From: Pseudonocardia nematodicida
GTDB taxonomy: Bacteria; Actinomycetota; Actinomycetes; Mycobacteriales; Pseudonocardiaceae
Direction: 5' to 3'
Length of the DNA: 64,000 nucleotides
Assembly: GCF_040105385.1 (NCBI RefSeq)
Contig: NZ_JBEDNQ010000001.1
Coordinates: 868,001-932,000, forward strand
Below the pieces are notes generated by a model. That model ran no database searches. It worked only from the letters and a program-made list of their open reading frames with translations, and was not told the DNA's origin. Within the stretch, counting starts at the first letter, position 1. Each line of letters begins with the position of its first letter. Below are positions 8,613-16,947 of the stretch, piece by piece. The position numbers were made by a program, and so were the translations under genes.

Positions 8613-9829
8613 TCGGTCTCCTCCCGCCCGACCACGCCGGCCTCGACCAGCGCGTCGATGTCCTGTGGGGTCCTGCCGAGCAGTCCGGTGAGGACGGTCT
8701 CGGTGTGCTCGCCGATGTGCGGCGACGTGCGGTGTGCCCGCCCGGGCCAGGCGGTGGAGCGGACCGGGTTCGCCGCGACGTGCCCGGACCGGGTCCGGGC
8801 GGCGTCGTGTACCGCGACGGTGGTGCCGGACTCGGCCGCCTGCACCGACGCGAGCGCCTCGGACACCGACTGCACCGGGGTGTGCGGCACGTCGGCGGCC
8901 TCCAGCACGGCGCACCAGGCGTCCCGGGTGTCCGCGGCCAGGATCTCCTCGATCAGCGGGACCAGCACCGAACGGTTCGCCACCCGGGCGGCGTTCGTCG
9001 CGAACCGCTCGTCGGTGATCCAGTCGTCGTGGTCGAGCGCGGTCGCGAGCCGGCGCCAGAACGCCGAGGTGAAGGCGCCGATGATCACGTGGCCGCCGTC
9101 GCCGCAGCGGAACGCCTGGTACGGCACGATCTGCGGGTGCCCGCGACCTAGTCGGGGAACCTGCTTGCCCAGGTCGAGCACGCCCGGGATGTAGTTGGCC
9201 ATCAGCGCGAGCGTCGCGTCGAACATCGACACCTCGACGTGCTGGCCCTCCGGGTGCGTGCCGCGTGCGAGCAGCGCGGCGAGCACACCGGACAACCCGA
9301 ACAGGCCGGTGGAGAAGTCCGAGATCGGGACGCCGACCCGCACCGGGTCGCCGTCGGGCTCGCCGGTGATGTCCATCATCCCGGTCACGCCCTGCATGAT
9401 GATGTCGTTGGCCGGGCGGCCCCGCCACGTGCTGTCGGCGCCGAACGCCGAGAGCGAGCAGTAGACCAGCCCCTCGCGCAGCCCGCGCAGGTCGTCGAAG
9501 CCCAGGCCGAGCTTGTCCAGCACGCCGGGGCGGAAGTTCTGCACGACGACGTCGCAGTGCGCGGCGATCTCGCGCACCAGTTCGACGCCCTCGGGGGTGT
9601 GCAGGTCGACCGACACGCTCTGCTTGTCCGGGTTGAGCGCGACGAAGTAGTCCGAGTGCTTCGGGCCGTGCATCGGTTCGCCCATGTACCGGGCCCCGTC
9701 GCCGCGCCCCGGCTTCTCGATCTTGATGATCTCGGCGCCGAGGTCGGCGAGCCACATCGTGGCGTACGGGCCGGCGGCGGCGTGGGTGAAGTCGAGGACC
9801 CGGTAGCCCTCCAGCGGCCGGGCGGTCAC
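8609..9829 (-). CDS. CoA transferase family III (CaiB/BaiF type), copy 1
   Basis: 406 residues from a GTG at 9829 that makes a GTGA overlap with the MaoC-like gene. Motifs: L-D-F-T-H-A-A-A-G-P-Y at 12-22, G-A-E-I-I-K-I-E-K-P-G-R-G-D at 31-44, N-F-R-P-G-V-L-D-K-L-G, and I-S-D-F-S-T-G with the catalytic Asp171. Expected to transfer CoA to a carboxylate, or act as a succinyl-CoA-dependent transferase; the acceptor is unknown. Two adjacent coupled family III genes are a recurrent arrangement in degradation clusters where both are needed for activity. Confidence 0.9.
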   Translation of the reverse strand: MTARPLEGYRVLDFTHAAAGPYATMWLADLGAEIIKIEKPGRGDGARYMGEPMHGPKHSDYFVALNPDKQSVSVDLHTPEGVELVREIAAHCDVVVQNFRPGVLDKLGLGFDDLRGLREGLVYCSLSAFGADSTWRGRPANDIIMQGVTGMMDITGEPDGDPVRVGVPISDFSTGLFGLSGVLAALLARGTHPEGQHVEVSMFDATLALMANYIPGVLDLGKQVPRLGRGHPQIVPYQAFRCGDGGHVIIGAFTSAFWRRLATALDHDDWITDERFATNAARVANRSVLVPLIEEILAADTRDAWCAVLEAADVPHTPVQSVSEALASVQAAESGTTVAVHDAARTRSGHVAANPVRSTAWPGRAHRTSPHIGEHTETVLTGLLGRTPQDIDALVEAGVVGREETE

Positions 9830-11061
9830 CGGGCGGTCCCGGGCAGGCGCTGCAGGTCGGGGGCCAGCTCGGCGAGGCGGGTCTCGAAGTCGAGCGACCG
9901 GGACGACGCCGCGGCGACCGGGCGGTACCCGTCCCGGCGGGGCAGCGCGACCAGCGCCGAGCCGGGCATGATGTCGCGGCCGTCCTGGTGGGTGCTGTGC
10001 ACCTCGAGCCGCACGACGGAGTCCCCGTCGTCGTCGACGAACTTCTCGGTGACGGTGCCGGCGAGCGTGGTGAGGTCGCCGAAGTAGTTCATGCCGCGGA
10101 ACTGGACCGAGCACTCCTTGACGAACGCGGCGTCGCCACCCCAGTCCGACAGCATCTGGAACAGCCACTGGTGGCGCTGGATGCCGACGTCGTACGGCGC
10201 GGCGAGCCCCGAGGAACGCGCGGCCTCCATGCTCTCGTGCACCCGGATGTTGGGCTCGAGCACGCCGATCTGCGGGTTGCGGAACGCCCACTTCGGATGC
10301 TTGCGGTAGTGCTGGAGCGCCATGCCGTGGGCCGGCTGGTACACCGGTTGCGAGCCGCCGTACCAGGCGATCATGTCGGTGGCGCAGAGCGGGCCCTTCA
10401 GCAGCTCGCCGGCCGGGTCGCCCACCTCGACGTCGTCCCAGAAGCGGTCCTCGCCGCCGCGCCGGGCGTAGGCGAGAATCTTCTCCTCGACCGGTTCGAG
10501 CTCCTCGGGCGTCCAGACCTTCATCTGCTTGCCGGACTCCTTGCCGCGCTCCCGGCTCTTCCGCCGCTCGGAGCGGATCGAGTACGACTCGGCCTCGGCG
10601 ATGACCCGGCCCTCCTGGGTGGCGTAGACCGTGGTGAAGAAGACCCAGACCGAGTTCCCGGCCAGTGTGGACTCGCGCTCCTCGATCCGGTTCAGCCAGC
10701 AGACGACCTTCGGCGTGAACCCGGTGGGCACCGGGCCGTGGAACCGCCAGTTCGTCCCCGCGTGCAGGCCGTGCACGCCGGGCAGGCCGACCTGCACGTA
10801 GGTCGGGTGGGTGGTGTAGAGCAGCCCCTGCGGGGCGACCGGGGCGCCGTACTCGGTGCCGCGGGCGTGGTCCTCGTCGAGGTAGAGCGGGTTGTCGTCG
10901 CCGATGCCCCAGCAGTACTTGCGGACCGCGTCGTAGGTGATCTGGGTGTTGAGGATGAAGGGGCGGCGCAGCTCGACCTGCACCAGCCCCTGCATCTTCG
11001 CGACGCCCTCCGGGGTGATCAGGCCCTGGGCGAGCTCGGCCGGTTTCTCCGTCGTGGTCAT
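9826..11061 (-). CDS. MaoC / FAS1-type hotdog dehydratase-like protein
   Basis: 411 residues from the ATG at 11061, with GGAG upstream. Two hotdog-like halves are visible: an N-terminal FAS1-type dehydratase domain (about 25-170, with the Y-D-A-V-R-K-Y-C-W-G-I-G-D-D-N-P-L-Y pattern) and a C-terminal MaoC-like half (about 225-380, C-S-V-Q-F-R-G-M-N-Y-F-G-D). Members hydrate enoyl-CoA or serve as related thioester-handling enzymes. It is the promoter-proximal gene of the nine-gene operon. Charged linker sequence (ERRKSRERGKESGK) separates the halves. Catalytic residues cannot be assigned confidently. Confidence 0.75.
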   Translation of the reverse strand: MTTTEKPAELAQGLITPEGVAKMQGLVQVELRRPFILNTQITYDAVRKYCWGIGDDNPLYLDEDHARGTEYGAPVAPQGLLYTTHPTYVQVGLPGVHGLHAGTNWRFHGPVPTGFTPKVVCWLNRIEERESTLAGNSVWVFFTTVYATQEGRVIAEAESYSIRSERRKSRERGKESGKQMKVWTPEELEPVEEKILAYARRGGEDRFWDDVEVGDPAGELLKGPLCATDMIAWYGGSQPVYQPAHGMALQHYRKHPKWAFRNPQIGVLEPNIRVHESMEAARSSGLAAPYDVGIQRHQWLFQMLSDWGGDAAFVKECSVQFRGMNYFGDLTTLAGTVTEKFVDDDGDSVVRLEVHSTHQDGRDIMPGSALVALPRRDGYRPVAAASSRSLDFETRLAELAPDLQRLPGTAR

Positions 11062-11470
11062 CGGCGGACTCCGTTGTCGGGGGCGTGGGCCGGGCACGGG
11101 CCCTCGCCGGGGTACCAGGGGGAAGGAGCGGGGAGCCGGAGGCCGGGGGACGCCACCTCGCCCGTCAGCGGGCGAGGGAGCTCGGAGGCGACTGCTGCGC
11201 GGATGGTGCACCACCTGTCGACGTCGTCGGGACCGGGGTGAGGCGCCGCGGGCGGCGCGACGGGAGCGTCTCACACCAAAGACACACTTATCTAGTAGGA
11301 GACACCACCGCCGTCACCTGCGCCGCGGGCGAGCTCCGGACACCGCCCCGGGACACCGGACGGCCACGGCTCGCCACGCGCGGACCGGGGTCCCCGCCCC
11401 CGCCGACAGGTGCACCGACTTGTATCGTGGGCGAGACACGCCCCCGCGGGCACGGTGAAAGGTGCACCCC
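11062..11470. promoter_or_regulatory. Divergent regulatory region between the catabolic operon and iclR-type gene
   Basis: 409 bases without a gene. An A/T-richer patch at about 11270-11305 (ACACTTATCTAGTAGGAG) stands out from the GC-rich surroundings and is the best promoter/operator candidate. The 8-bp palindrome GGTGCACC occurs three times, at 11205-11212 (as TGGTGCACCA), 11409-11416 and 11461-11468, the last overlapping the regulator's ribosome site. These could be sites for the adjacent IclR regulator; spacing is irregular, so this is tentative. Confidence 0.45.
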
Positions 11471-12364
11471 ATGCCGACTGCGGTTCCGGCTCTCGACCGC
11501 ACCATGCAGATCCTCGAGCTGCTGCGGAACCGGCCGCTCGACCCGATGACGCTGTCCGACATCTCGCGCGCGACCGGGATCCATAAGGCCACCTGCGCCT
11601 CCACGCTCACCACGATGGCGGCCTACGACATGGTCCGGCGGGACGAGTCGCTCCGGTACTCGATCGGCAGCCGGTTCGTCGGCCTGGCGCACGCCTTCAG
11701 CCGCCAGTACCCGGCGTTCTTCCACGGCCGGGAGGACGTCGTCCGGCTCGTCGCACGGACCGAGCTGAGCTGTGCCGCGATCGCCCGCGACGGCGACGAC
11801 CTGGTCATCCTCGACATGCTCGGCAACGCCCAGCCGGCGCACCTGCGGATGCGCACCGGCATGCGGGTCCCGCTGGTCCCACCGGTCGGCACGATCTTCA
11901 AGGCGTGGGAGCCCGTGGCCGAGCAGGACGCCTGGATCGACGGGATGATCGCGGAGTTCGGCGGTGAGCGGGACGAGTACGTCGGCGCGATCGCGGCACT
12001 GCGAGCCCGCGCGTTCTCCCTCGGCGGCGAGCACGACTTCCACCTGGCGCTGGACACCGCGCTGCGCCAGGCCACGCGTGCACACGCCGACGACCGGGTG
12101 CTCGAGGTCGCGATGATCGTCGCCGACAAGATCCGCAACTACAGCACGGCGACGAACGGCGACGAGCCGATCAACTCGGTGATCGGCCCGATCTTCGACG
12201 CCGAGGGCCGGGTCACGATGACGCTGAACCTGTTCGGCGAGCTCGGCAGCGTGCGGCGGCGGGACCTGGACTCGATCGTGCCGTCGCTGCTGGGGACCTG
12301 CGCCCGGGTCACCCAGAAGGCCGGCGGGCGACTCCCCGAGGGCTTCGGCCTGCACCTGCTGTAG
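11471..12364 (+). CDS. IclR-family transcriptional regulator
   Basis: 297 residues. The ATG at 11471 has GAAAGG eight bases upstream; an in-frame GTG at 11462 overlaps that site and is less likely. The N-terminal winged helix (residues 8-65: A-L-D-R-T-M-Q-I-L-E-L-L ... L-S-D-I-S-R-A-T-G-I-H-K-A-T) and a C-terminal effector domain (about 80-290, with F-G-E-L-G and a late P-S-L-L) fit IclR regulators of catabolic genes. It is divergent from the nine-gene operon and likely controls it in response to a pathway compound. Confidence 0.88.
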   Translation: MPTAVPALDRTMQILELLRNRPLDPMTLSDISRATGIHKATCASTLTTMAAYDMVRRDESLRYSIGSRFVGLAHAFSRQYPAFFHGREDVVRLVARTELSCAAIARDGDDLVILDMLGNAQPAHLRMRTGMRVPLVPPVGTIFKAWEPVAEQDAWIDGMIAEFGGERDEYVGAIAALRARAFSLGGEHDFHLALDTALRQATRAHADDRVLEVAMIVADKIRNYSTATNGDEPINSVIGPIFDAEGRVTMTLNLFGELGSVRRRDLDSIVPSLLGTCARVTQKAGGRLPEGFGLHLL

Positions 12365-12460
12365 CCCGCCCCGGCCCTTGACGGCACACTCCCCGACCGG
12401 TGACCATCACGTCTTGCTGCGATGACACTCGTCTCTCAGAGAAGACGGACAGGGAGTCTC

Positions 12461-13552
12461 ATGATCGCCGGCCCATTGCAGGGACTGAAGGTCGTCGAGT
12501 TCGCGGGTCTCGGCCCCGGACCGTTCGCCGCGATGCTGCTGGCCGACGCCGGCGCCGACGTCGTGCGGATCGACCGGCCCCGCCCTCCGGTCGACGGCGG
12601 GGCACTCGTCCGCGGCCGCCCGGTGCTGCACCTCGACCTGAAGTCCGAGGACGGCCGCGCCCGGGCGAGGGAGATCATCGATCACGCCGACGTGCTGATC
12701 GAGGGCTTCCGCCCGGGTGTCATGGAACGCCTCGGTCTCGGGCCGGACGAGTGCCTGGGCGTCAACCCCGGCCTCGTCTACGGCCGGATGACCGGATGGG
12801 GTCAGGACGGCCCGCGGGCCCAGCAGGCCGGCCACGACATCAACTACCTCGCCCTGACCGGTGCGCTGCGGTCGTTCGCCCGGGCCGGGCAGGCACCCGT
12901 GCCGCCGCTCAACGTGGTCGCCGACTACGGGGGCGGCGGGATGATGCTCGCCTTCGGCGTGCTGGCCGCCCTGCAGGCCCGGGGACGGACCGGGCGCGGG
13001 CAGGTCGTCGACACCGCGATGGTCGACGGGGTCAGCCTGCTGATGACCGGGGTCTGGAGCCGCCGGGCCCAGGGCCGCTGGCCCGGCGAGCCCGGCCACA
13101 ACGAGCTCGACACCGGGGCGCCGTTCTACGACGTCTACGCCACCTCCGACGGCGGCTACATGGCCGTCGGCAGCATCGAGCCGCAGTTCTGGTCGCGGCT
13201 GCTCCAGGGTCTGCAGATCTCGCCGGCCGACCTGCCCGACCAGTGGGACCGCACCCGGTGGCCGGAGACGAAGAAGGTCCTGGCGGAGGTGTTCGCGAGC
13301 CGGACCCGCGCGGAGTGGACGGCGGTGTTCGATCCCCTCGACGCCTGTGTCACGCCCGTCCTCGACCTCGGCGAGGCGCCCGACGATCCGCACCTGCGCG
13401 CCCGGGGCACGCTGTTCGACACCGGCGACGGTCCGCAGCCGGCAGCCGCGCCCCGGCTCGCCGGCACACCGCTGAGGGCGGCGGCCGGTGACCCCGGGAC
13501 CGCGGAGGACACCCTGCGGCGCTGGGGGGTACCGGCGGAGGCGCGGACGTGA
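12461..13552 (+). CDS. Alpha-methylacyl-CoA racemase-like family III CoA enzyme
   Basis: 363 residues. The ATG at 12461 follows AGGGAG; a longer in-frame start at 12422 adds an unconserved leader. The racemase residues known for the mycobacterial enzyme align one position off: His125 in A-G-H-D-I-N-Y, Asp155 in V-V-A-D-Y-G-G-G-G, and Glu240 in G-S-I-E-P-Q-F-W. This predicts epimerisation of a 2-methyl-branched acyl-CoA rather than CoA transfer. It would allow both stereoisomers of a branched acyl-CoA into beta-oxidation, suggesting the nearby pathway handles a methyl-branched side chain or ring-derived acid (inference). Confidence 0.88.
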   Translation: MIAGPLQGLKVVEFAGLGPGPFAAMLLADAGADVVRIDRPRPPVDGGALVRGRPVLHLDLKSEDGRARAREIIDHADVLIEGFRPGVMERLGLGPDECLGVNPGLVYGRMTGWGQDGPRAQQAGHDINYLALTGALRSFARAGQAPVPPLNVVADYGGGGMMLAFGVLAALQARGRTGRGQVVDTAMVDGVSLLMTGVWSRRAQGRWPGEPGHNELDTGAPFYDVYATSDGGYMAVGSIEPQFWSRLLQGLQISPADLPDQWDRTRWPETKKVLAEVFASRTRAEWTAVFDPLDACVTPVLDLGEAPDDPHLRARGTLFDTGDGPQPAAAPRLAGTPLRAAAGDPGTAEDTLRRWGVPAEART

Positions 13553-13662
13553 CGGGTACGTGACCGCCCACCCGGGCGCGACGACTCCGCGGTAACCCGA
13601 CCGCAACACCTCGCGGCTAGCGTCGCCGGACCCATGATCGGATCCGGGACGAGAGGAACGAG

Positions 13663-14937
13663 ATGACGCTGTCCACCCTGAGACATCCGGCGGTACTGAT
13701 CGCCGCCGCCGCGATCGCCGGGATCCTGTTCGGACTCGTCACCGGTGGGTGGGCGGCCAACCTGAAGGTCGTCGGCGACGCGTTCATCGCGCTCGTCCAG
13801 ATGGCGATCGTCCCGCTGGTCATGACCTCGGTCATCGCCGCCTGCGGCTCGATGACCGGTGCCGGGATGGGACGGCTGGCCGGCCGGACCTTCGGCTGGA
13901 TGCTCGGCCTCTCCGCGGTCGCCGCGGCACTGGCCGTCGTGCTCGGCCTGGCGTTCCGCCCCGGTGCCGGGATGGTGGCAGGCGAGGCCGTCGACCCGGC
14001 GCTGCAGGGGGAGGCCGAGCCCGCGGGCTGGCAGGACACGGTGCTGGACTTCTTCAGCACCAACATCGTCGAGTCGATGGCCGAGGCCGCGATGGTCCCG
14101 ATCATCGTGTTCTCGCTGCTGTTCGGCCTCGCCCTCAACCGGCACGTCCGGGCCACGGAGAACCGCCTAATGCTCGACGTCGTCGAGCAGTTCCAGCAGG
14201 TGCTCCTCACGCTGATCCGGATGGTCATGTACGTCGCGCCGATCGGCGTGTTCGCACTGCTGGCCGACCTCTCCGGACGGATCGGGTTCGCCGTCATCGG
14301 GTCCGCGCTGGCCTACCTCGGCACGAACCTGCTCGGCGTCGTGATCCTGACCGCCGTGTTCGTGGCGATCACCGCGCTGCGCACCCGGCTGAACCCCTGG
14401 CGGCTGCCGCGCAAGCTGGCCGAGCAGACCGCCGTCGCGGTGACGACGACGAGCTCCGCGGTCACCTACCCGACCGTGCTGCGCACCGCGATCGAGAAGG
14501 TCGGCGTGAGCCCGCGGGTCGCGAACTTCACGCTGTCGGTCGGGCTGACGATGGGGTCCTACGGCGCGGTCCTGAACTACACGATCGTCGTGCTGTTCCT
14601 GGCGCAGGCGGCCGGGATCGAGCTGTCCGCCGGCCAGATCGTGTTCGGCATGCTGCTGGCGATCATGCTCAACATGGGCACGATCACCGTGCCCGGCGGC
14701 TTCCCGGTGGTGGCGATCTTCCTGGCCACCACGCTCGGGCTGCCGCTCGAGGCCGCCGGGCTGCTGATCGCGGTGGACTGGTTCACCGGCGTGCTGCGGA
14801 CGTTCCTCAACGTCAACGCCGACACCCTGGTGAGCATGCTCGTCGCGCACCCCGACGACGAGATCGACCGGGACACCTACGACGGCAGCGGGGTCCCCGC
14901 CGAGCACGGCGGCGACCGGGCGGTCGCCACCGGGTGA
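13663..14937 (+). CDS. Dicarboxylate/amino acid:cation symporter (DAACS family)
   Basis: 424 residues with GAGAGGAACG before the ATG. A polytopic membrane protein with about eight helices plus re-entrant hairpins; the serine-rich hairpin T-T-T-S-S-A (about 265-270) and N-M-G-T-I-T-V-P-G-G-F-P (about 338-349) correspond to the glutamate/dicarboxylate symporter core. It imports an acidic solute with Na+ or H+. Position next to the racemase and catabolic operon suggests uptake of a carboxylate substrate or intermediate. A TAGCGT at 13619-13624 may be the -10 of its own promoter. Confidence 0.87.
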   Translation: MTLSTLRHPAVLIAAAAIAGILFGLVTGGWAANLKVVGDAFIALVQMAIVPLVMTSVIAACGSMTGAGMGRLAGRTFGWMLGLSAVAAALAVVLGLAFRPGAGMVAGEAVDPALQGEAEPAGWQDTVLDFFSTNIVESMAEAAMVPIIVFSLLFGLALNRHVRATENRLMLDVVEQFQQVLLTLIRMVMYVAPIGVFALLADLSGRIGFAVIGSALAYLGTNLLGVVILTAVFVAITALRTRLNPWRLPRKLAEQTAVAVTTTSSAVTYPTVLRTAIEKVGVSPRVANFTLSVGLTMGSYGAVLNYTIVVLFLAQAAGIELSAGQIVFGMLLAIMLNMGTITVPGGFPVVAIFLATTLGLPLEAAGLLIAVDWFTGVLRTFLNVNADTLVSMLVAHPDDEIDRDTYDGSGVPAEHGGDRAVATG

Positions 14938-14941
14938 CCCG

Positions 14942-16855
14942 TCACGACGGCCGCCGGCTCCCGAGGTGCTCGGCGAAGTGTTCCTCGATCGCGCGGAACA
15001 TCGTCACGAGGTTCTCCGGGTTCTGGAAGCCGTGGCCCTCGTCGTCGGCGACCAGGTACCCGACCGGCACCCCGCGCTCGCGCAGCGAGGCGACGATGTT
15101 GTCGGCCTCGGCCCGGACCACCCGGACGTCGTTCGCGCCCTGCACGACCAGCAGCGGCGTCCGGATCCGCTCCACCATCGTGATCGGGGACCGGCTCAGC
15201 ATGTCGGCCTCCTGGGCCGGGTCCTCGGGGTCGCCGACGTAGGCGTGCCAGTTCGCGATCAGGCTCGGCCGGACGAACGCCGGCAGCGTGCGCATGAAGT
15301 TCGCCAGGTCGGAGATGCCGACGTAATCCACCGCGGCGGCGAAACGCTCGGGGGTGACGGTGACCCCGACCAGGGTCGCGTAGCCGCCGTAGGAACCGCC
15401 GAAGATGCCGACCCGGTCCGGGTCGGCGTAGCCCCGGTGCACCGCCCAGTCGACGGCGTCGATCAGGTCGTCGTGCATCGCACCGGCGAACTCGCCGACC
15501 GCCGCGGTGAGGTGCCGGCGCCCGTAGCCCGTCGAGCCCCGGAAGTTGACCTGCAGCACCGCGCAGCCGCGGCTGGCCAGGAACTGCGCCCGCGGGTGGT
15601 AGCCCCACATGTCGTGCGCCCACGGTCCGCCGTGGACGAGCAGCACCAGCGGCAGGTTCTGCGGGACGACGCCCACCGGCAGGGTCAGGAACGCGTGCAG
15701 TTCCAGCCCGTCCCGGGCCGGGAACCGGACCGCGGTCATCGGGGCAAGCTCCGCGGGGTCGAGGTCGGGGTAGGCGCGGAACAGCAGCCGGGCGTCACCG
15801 GTGGTGTGGTCGTAGAACCAGGTCACCCCCGGCTCGCGGTCGGTGCCGAAGGTGGCGACCCAGCGCCGCTCCGACTCGTCGGATGAGACCGAGAGCAGCA
15901 CCCCGTCGGAGAGCTCGGACAGCCGGGCGAACACCTCCGCGAACTGCGGGTCGAGCACCTCGATCCGGGGCCGGTCACCCACGAAGCGGGCCGCGATCAC
16001 CTCACCGGTGCGCCGGCTGGTGAACACCGACGGCGGCAGGTCCGGGCTGATGGCCGACATCGTGCACAGGCTCTGCCCGTCCACCCCCGCGACGACGGTC
16101 TCCTCCCCCGTCGTCCCATCGATCCGGACCAGCCGCAGGTCGTCGGAATCCTGGTAGGCGCCGATCAGGAAGCCCTTGCCGTCCGGGGTCACCCGCATCG
16201 GTGGAGCACCCATCGGGTACTCCGGGCCGCCCAGCCGGCGCAGGTGGCGCATCCGCCCGGTCTCGACGTCGACGGCGGAGAAGTCGTAGACGCCGTCCTC
16301 GGCCAGCTCCACGTAGTACTGCGACGCGCTGTCCGGGCCGACCAGGAACGAGCCCCGCGGGCTCGGGGACTCCAGCAGCGGGGTCGTCGCCCCGGTCGCG
16401 ACGTCGATCCGGAACACATCCATGTACAGCGGCCGGCGGTTCATCGTGACGAACACGGTCCCCGGTACGTCGGTGGCCGGCCGCACGTCCACCACCCGCG
16501 ACCCCGGTTCCATCGGCGTGAGGTCGACGGCGGGGCGGTCCGGTGCCTCCAGATCGACCCGGTGCAGGTGCCAGTCCTCGTTGCCGTCGGTGTCCTGCCG
16601 GTACAGCAGCCAGCGCGGGTCGTCGGTCCAGTGGTAGCCGGCGACGCCACGGCGGGTGTCGTGGGTGACCGGCACGGCGTCGTCATGGGTCCGGTCGACG
16701 CCGCGGACCCAGACGTTGCGCCGGCCGCGGTGCGGGGCGAGGTAGGCGAGCCGCGTCCCGTCCGGCGAGACCGACGCCCCGGCGAACGACGGGTCCGCGA
16801 AGAACTCCTCGACGTCGATCAGCCGTGGACGGGGGTGCTGGGCGCTGGTGGTCAC
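14942..16855 (-). CDS. S9-family prolyl oligopeptidase-like peptidase, paralogue 1
   Basis: 637 residues, no signal peptide, so cytosolic. The N-terminal half is a beta-propeller-like region (S-P-D-G-T-R-L-A-Y-L-A-P blades); the C-terminal alpha/beta hydrolase domain carries Ser488 (G-G-S-Y-G-G-Y), Asp576 (G-A-N-D-V-R-V) and His608 (D-E-G-H-G-F). It would cleave oligopeptides or acyl-peptides. It is near-identical in layout to the gene at 18946, with the catalytic triad at exactly the same residue numbers. GTG start with GGAG six bases upstream. Expression probably starts at the MerR-like promoter at 16895-16925. Confidence 0.9.
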   Translation of the reverse strand: MTTSAQHPRPRLIDVEEFFADPSFAGASVSPDGTRLAYLAPHRGRRNVWVRGVDRTHDDAVPVTHDTRRGVAGYHWTDDPRWLLYRQDTDGNEDWHLHRVDLEAPDRPAVDLTPMEPGSRVVDVRPATDVPGTVFVTMNRRPLYMDVFRIDVATGATTPLLESPSPRGSFLVGPDSASQYYVELAEDGVYDFSAVDVETGRMRHLRRLGGPEYPMGAPPMRVTPDGKGFLIGAYQDSDDLRLVRIDGTTGEETVVAGVDGQSLCTMSAISPDLPPSVFTSRRTGEVIAARFVGDRPRIEVLDPQFAEVFARLSELSDGVLLSVSSDESERRWVATFGTDREPGVTWFYDHTTGDARLLFRAYPDLDPAELAPMTAVRFPARDGLELHAFLTLPVGVVPQNLPLVLLVHGGPWAHDMWGYHPRAQFLASRGCAVLQVNFRGSTGYGRRHLTAAVGEFAGAMHDDLIDAVDWAVHRGYADPDRVGIFGGSYGGYATLVGVTVTPERFAAAVDYVGISDLANFMRTLPAFVRPSLIANWHAYVGDPEDPAQEADMLSRSPITMVERIRTPLLVVQGANDVRVVRAEADNIVASLRERGVPVGYLVADDEGHGFQNPENLVTMFRAIEEHFAEHLGSRRPS

Positions 16856-16894
16856 GGGTCGCTCCGCTCGGTCGGTCCGCTGCTGTCACCGGCC

Positions 16895-16925
16895 ACCGGA
16901 CACCGTGCCGTCGCGGCACGGTCAA
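16895..16925 (-). promoter_or_regulatory. MerR-type promoter, site A (S9 peptidase paralogue 1)
   Basis: On the minus strand: -35 TTGACC (16925-16920), a 19-base spacer GTGCCGCGACGGCACGGTG (16919-16901) and -10-like TCCGGT (16900-16895). The dyad CCGTGCCG-CGA-CGGCACGG is centred 13 bases after the first T of the -35. A 19-base spacer with a central dyad is the hallmark of MerR-activated promoters. Near-identical sites lie at 18866 and 43885. The peptidase start is 40 bases downstream. Confidence 0.7.
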
Positions 16926-16947
16926 GCCTGGTCCGGGCCCCGTGCCG

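Noticed and set aside
7386..9829. Suspected loss of the catalytic Asp in the two CoA-transferases (V-E-V-S-M in one copy)
   Set aside because: The catalytic Asp corresponds to the one in I-S-D-F-S-T-G and L-A-D-G-V-T-G, present in both.
12378..12406. Promoter TTGACG before the racemase gene
   Set aside because: No acceptable -10 at 16-19 bases and no dyad in the spacer.
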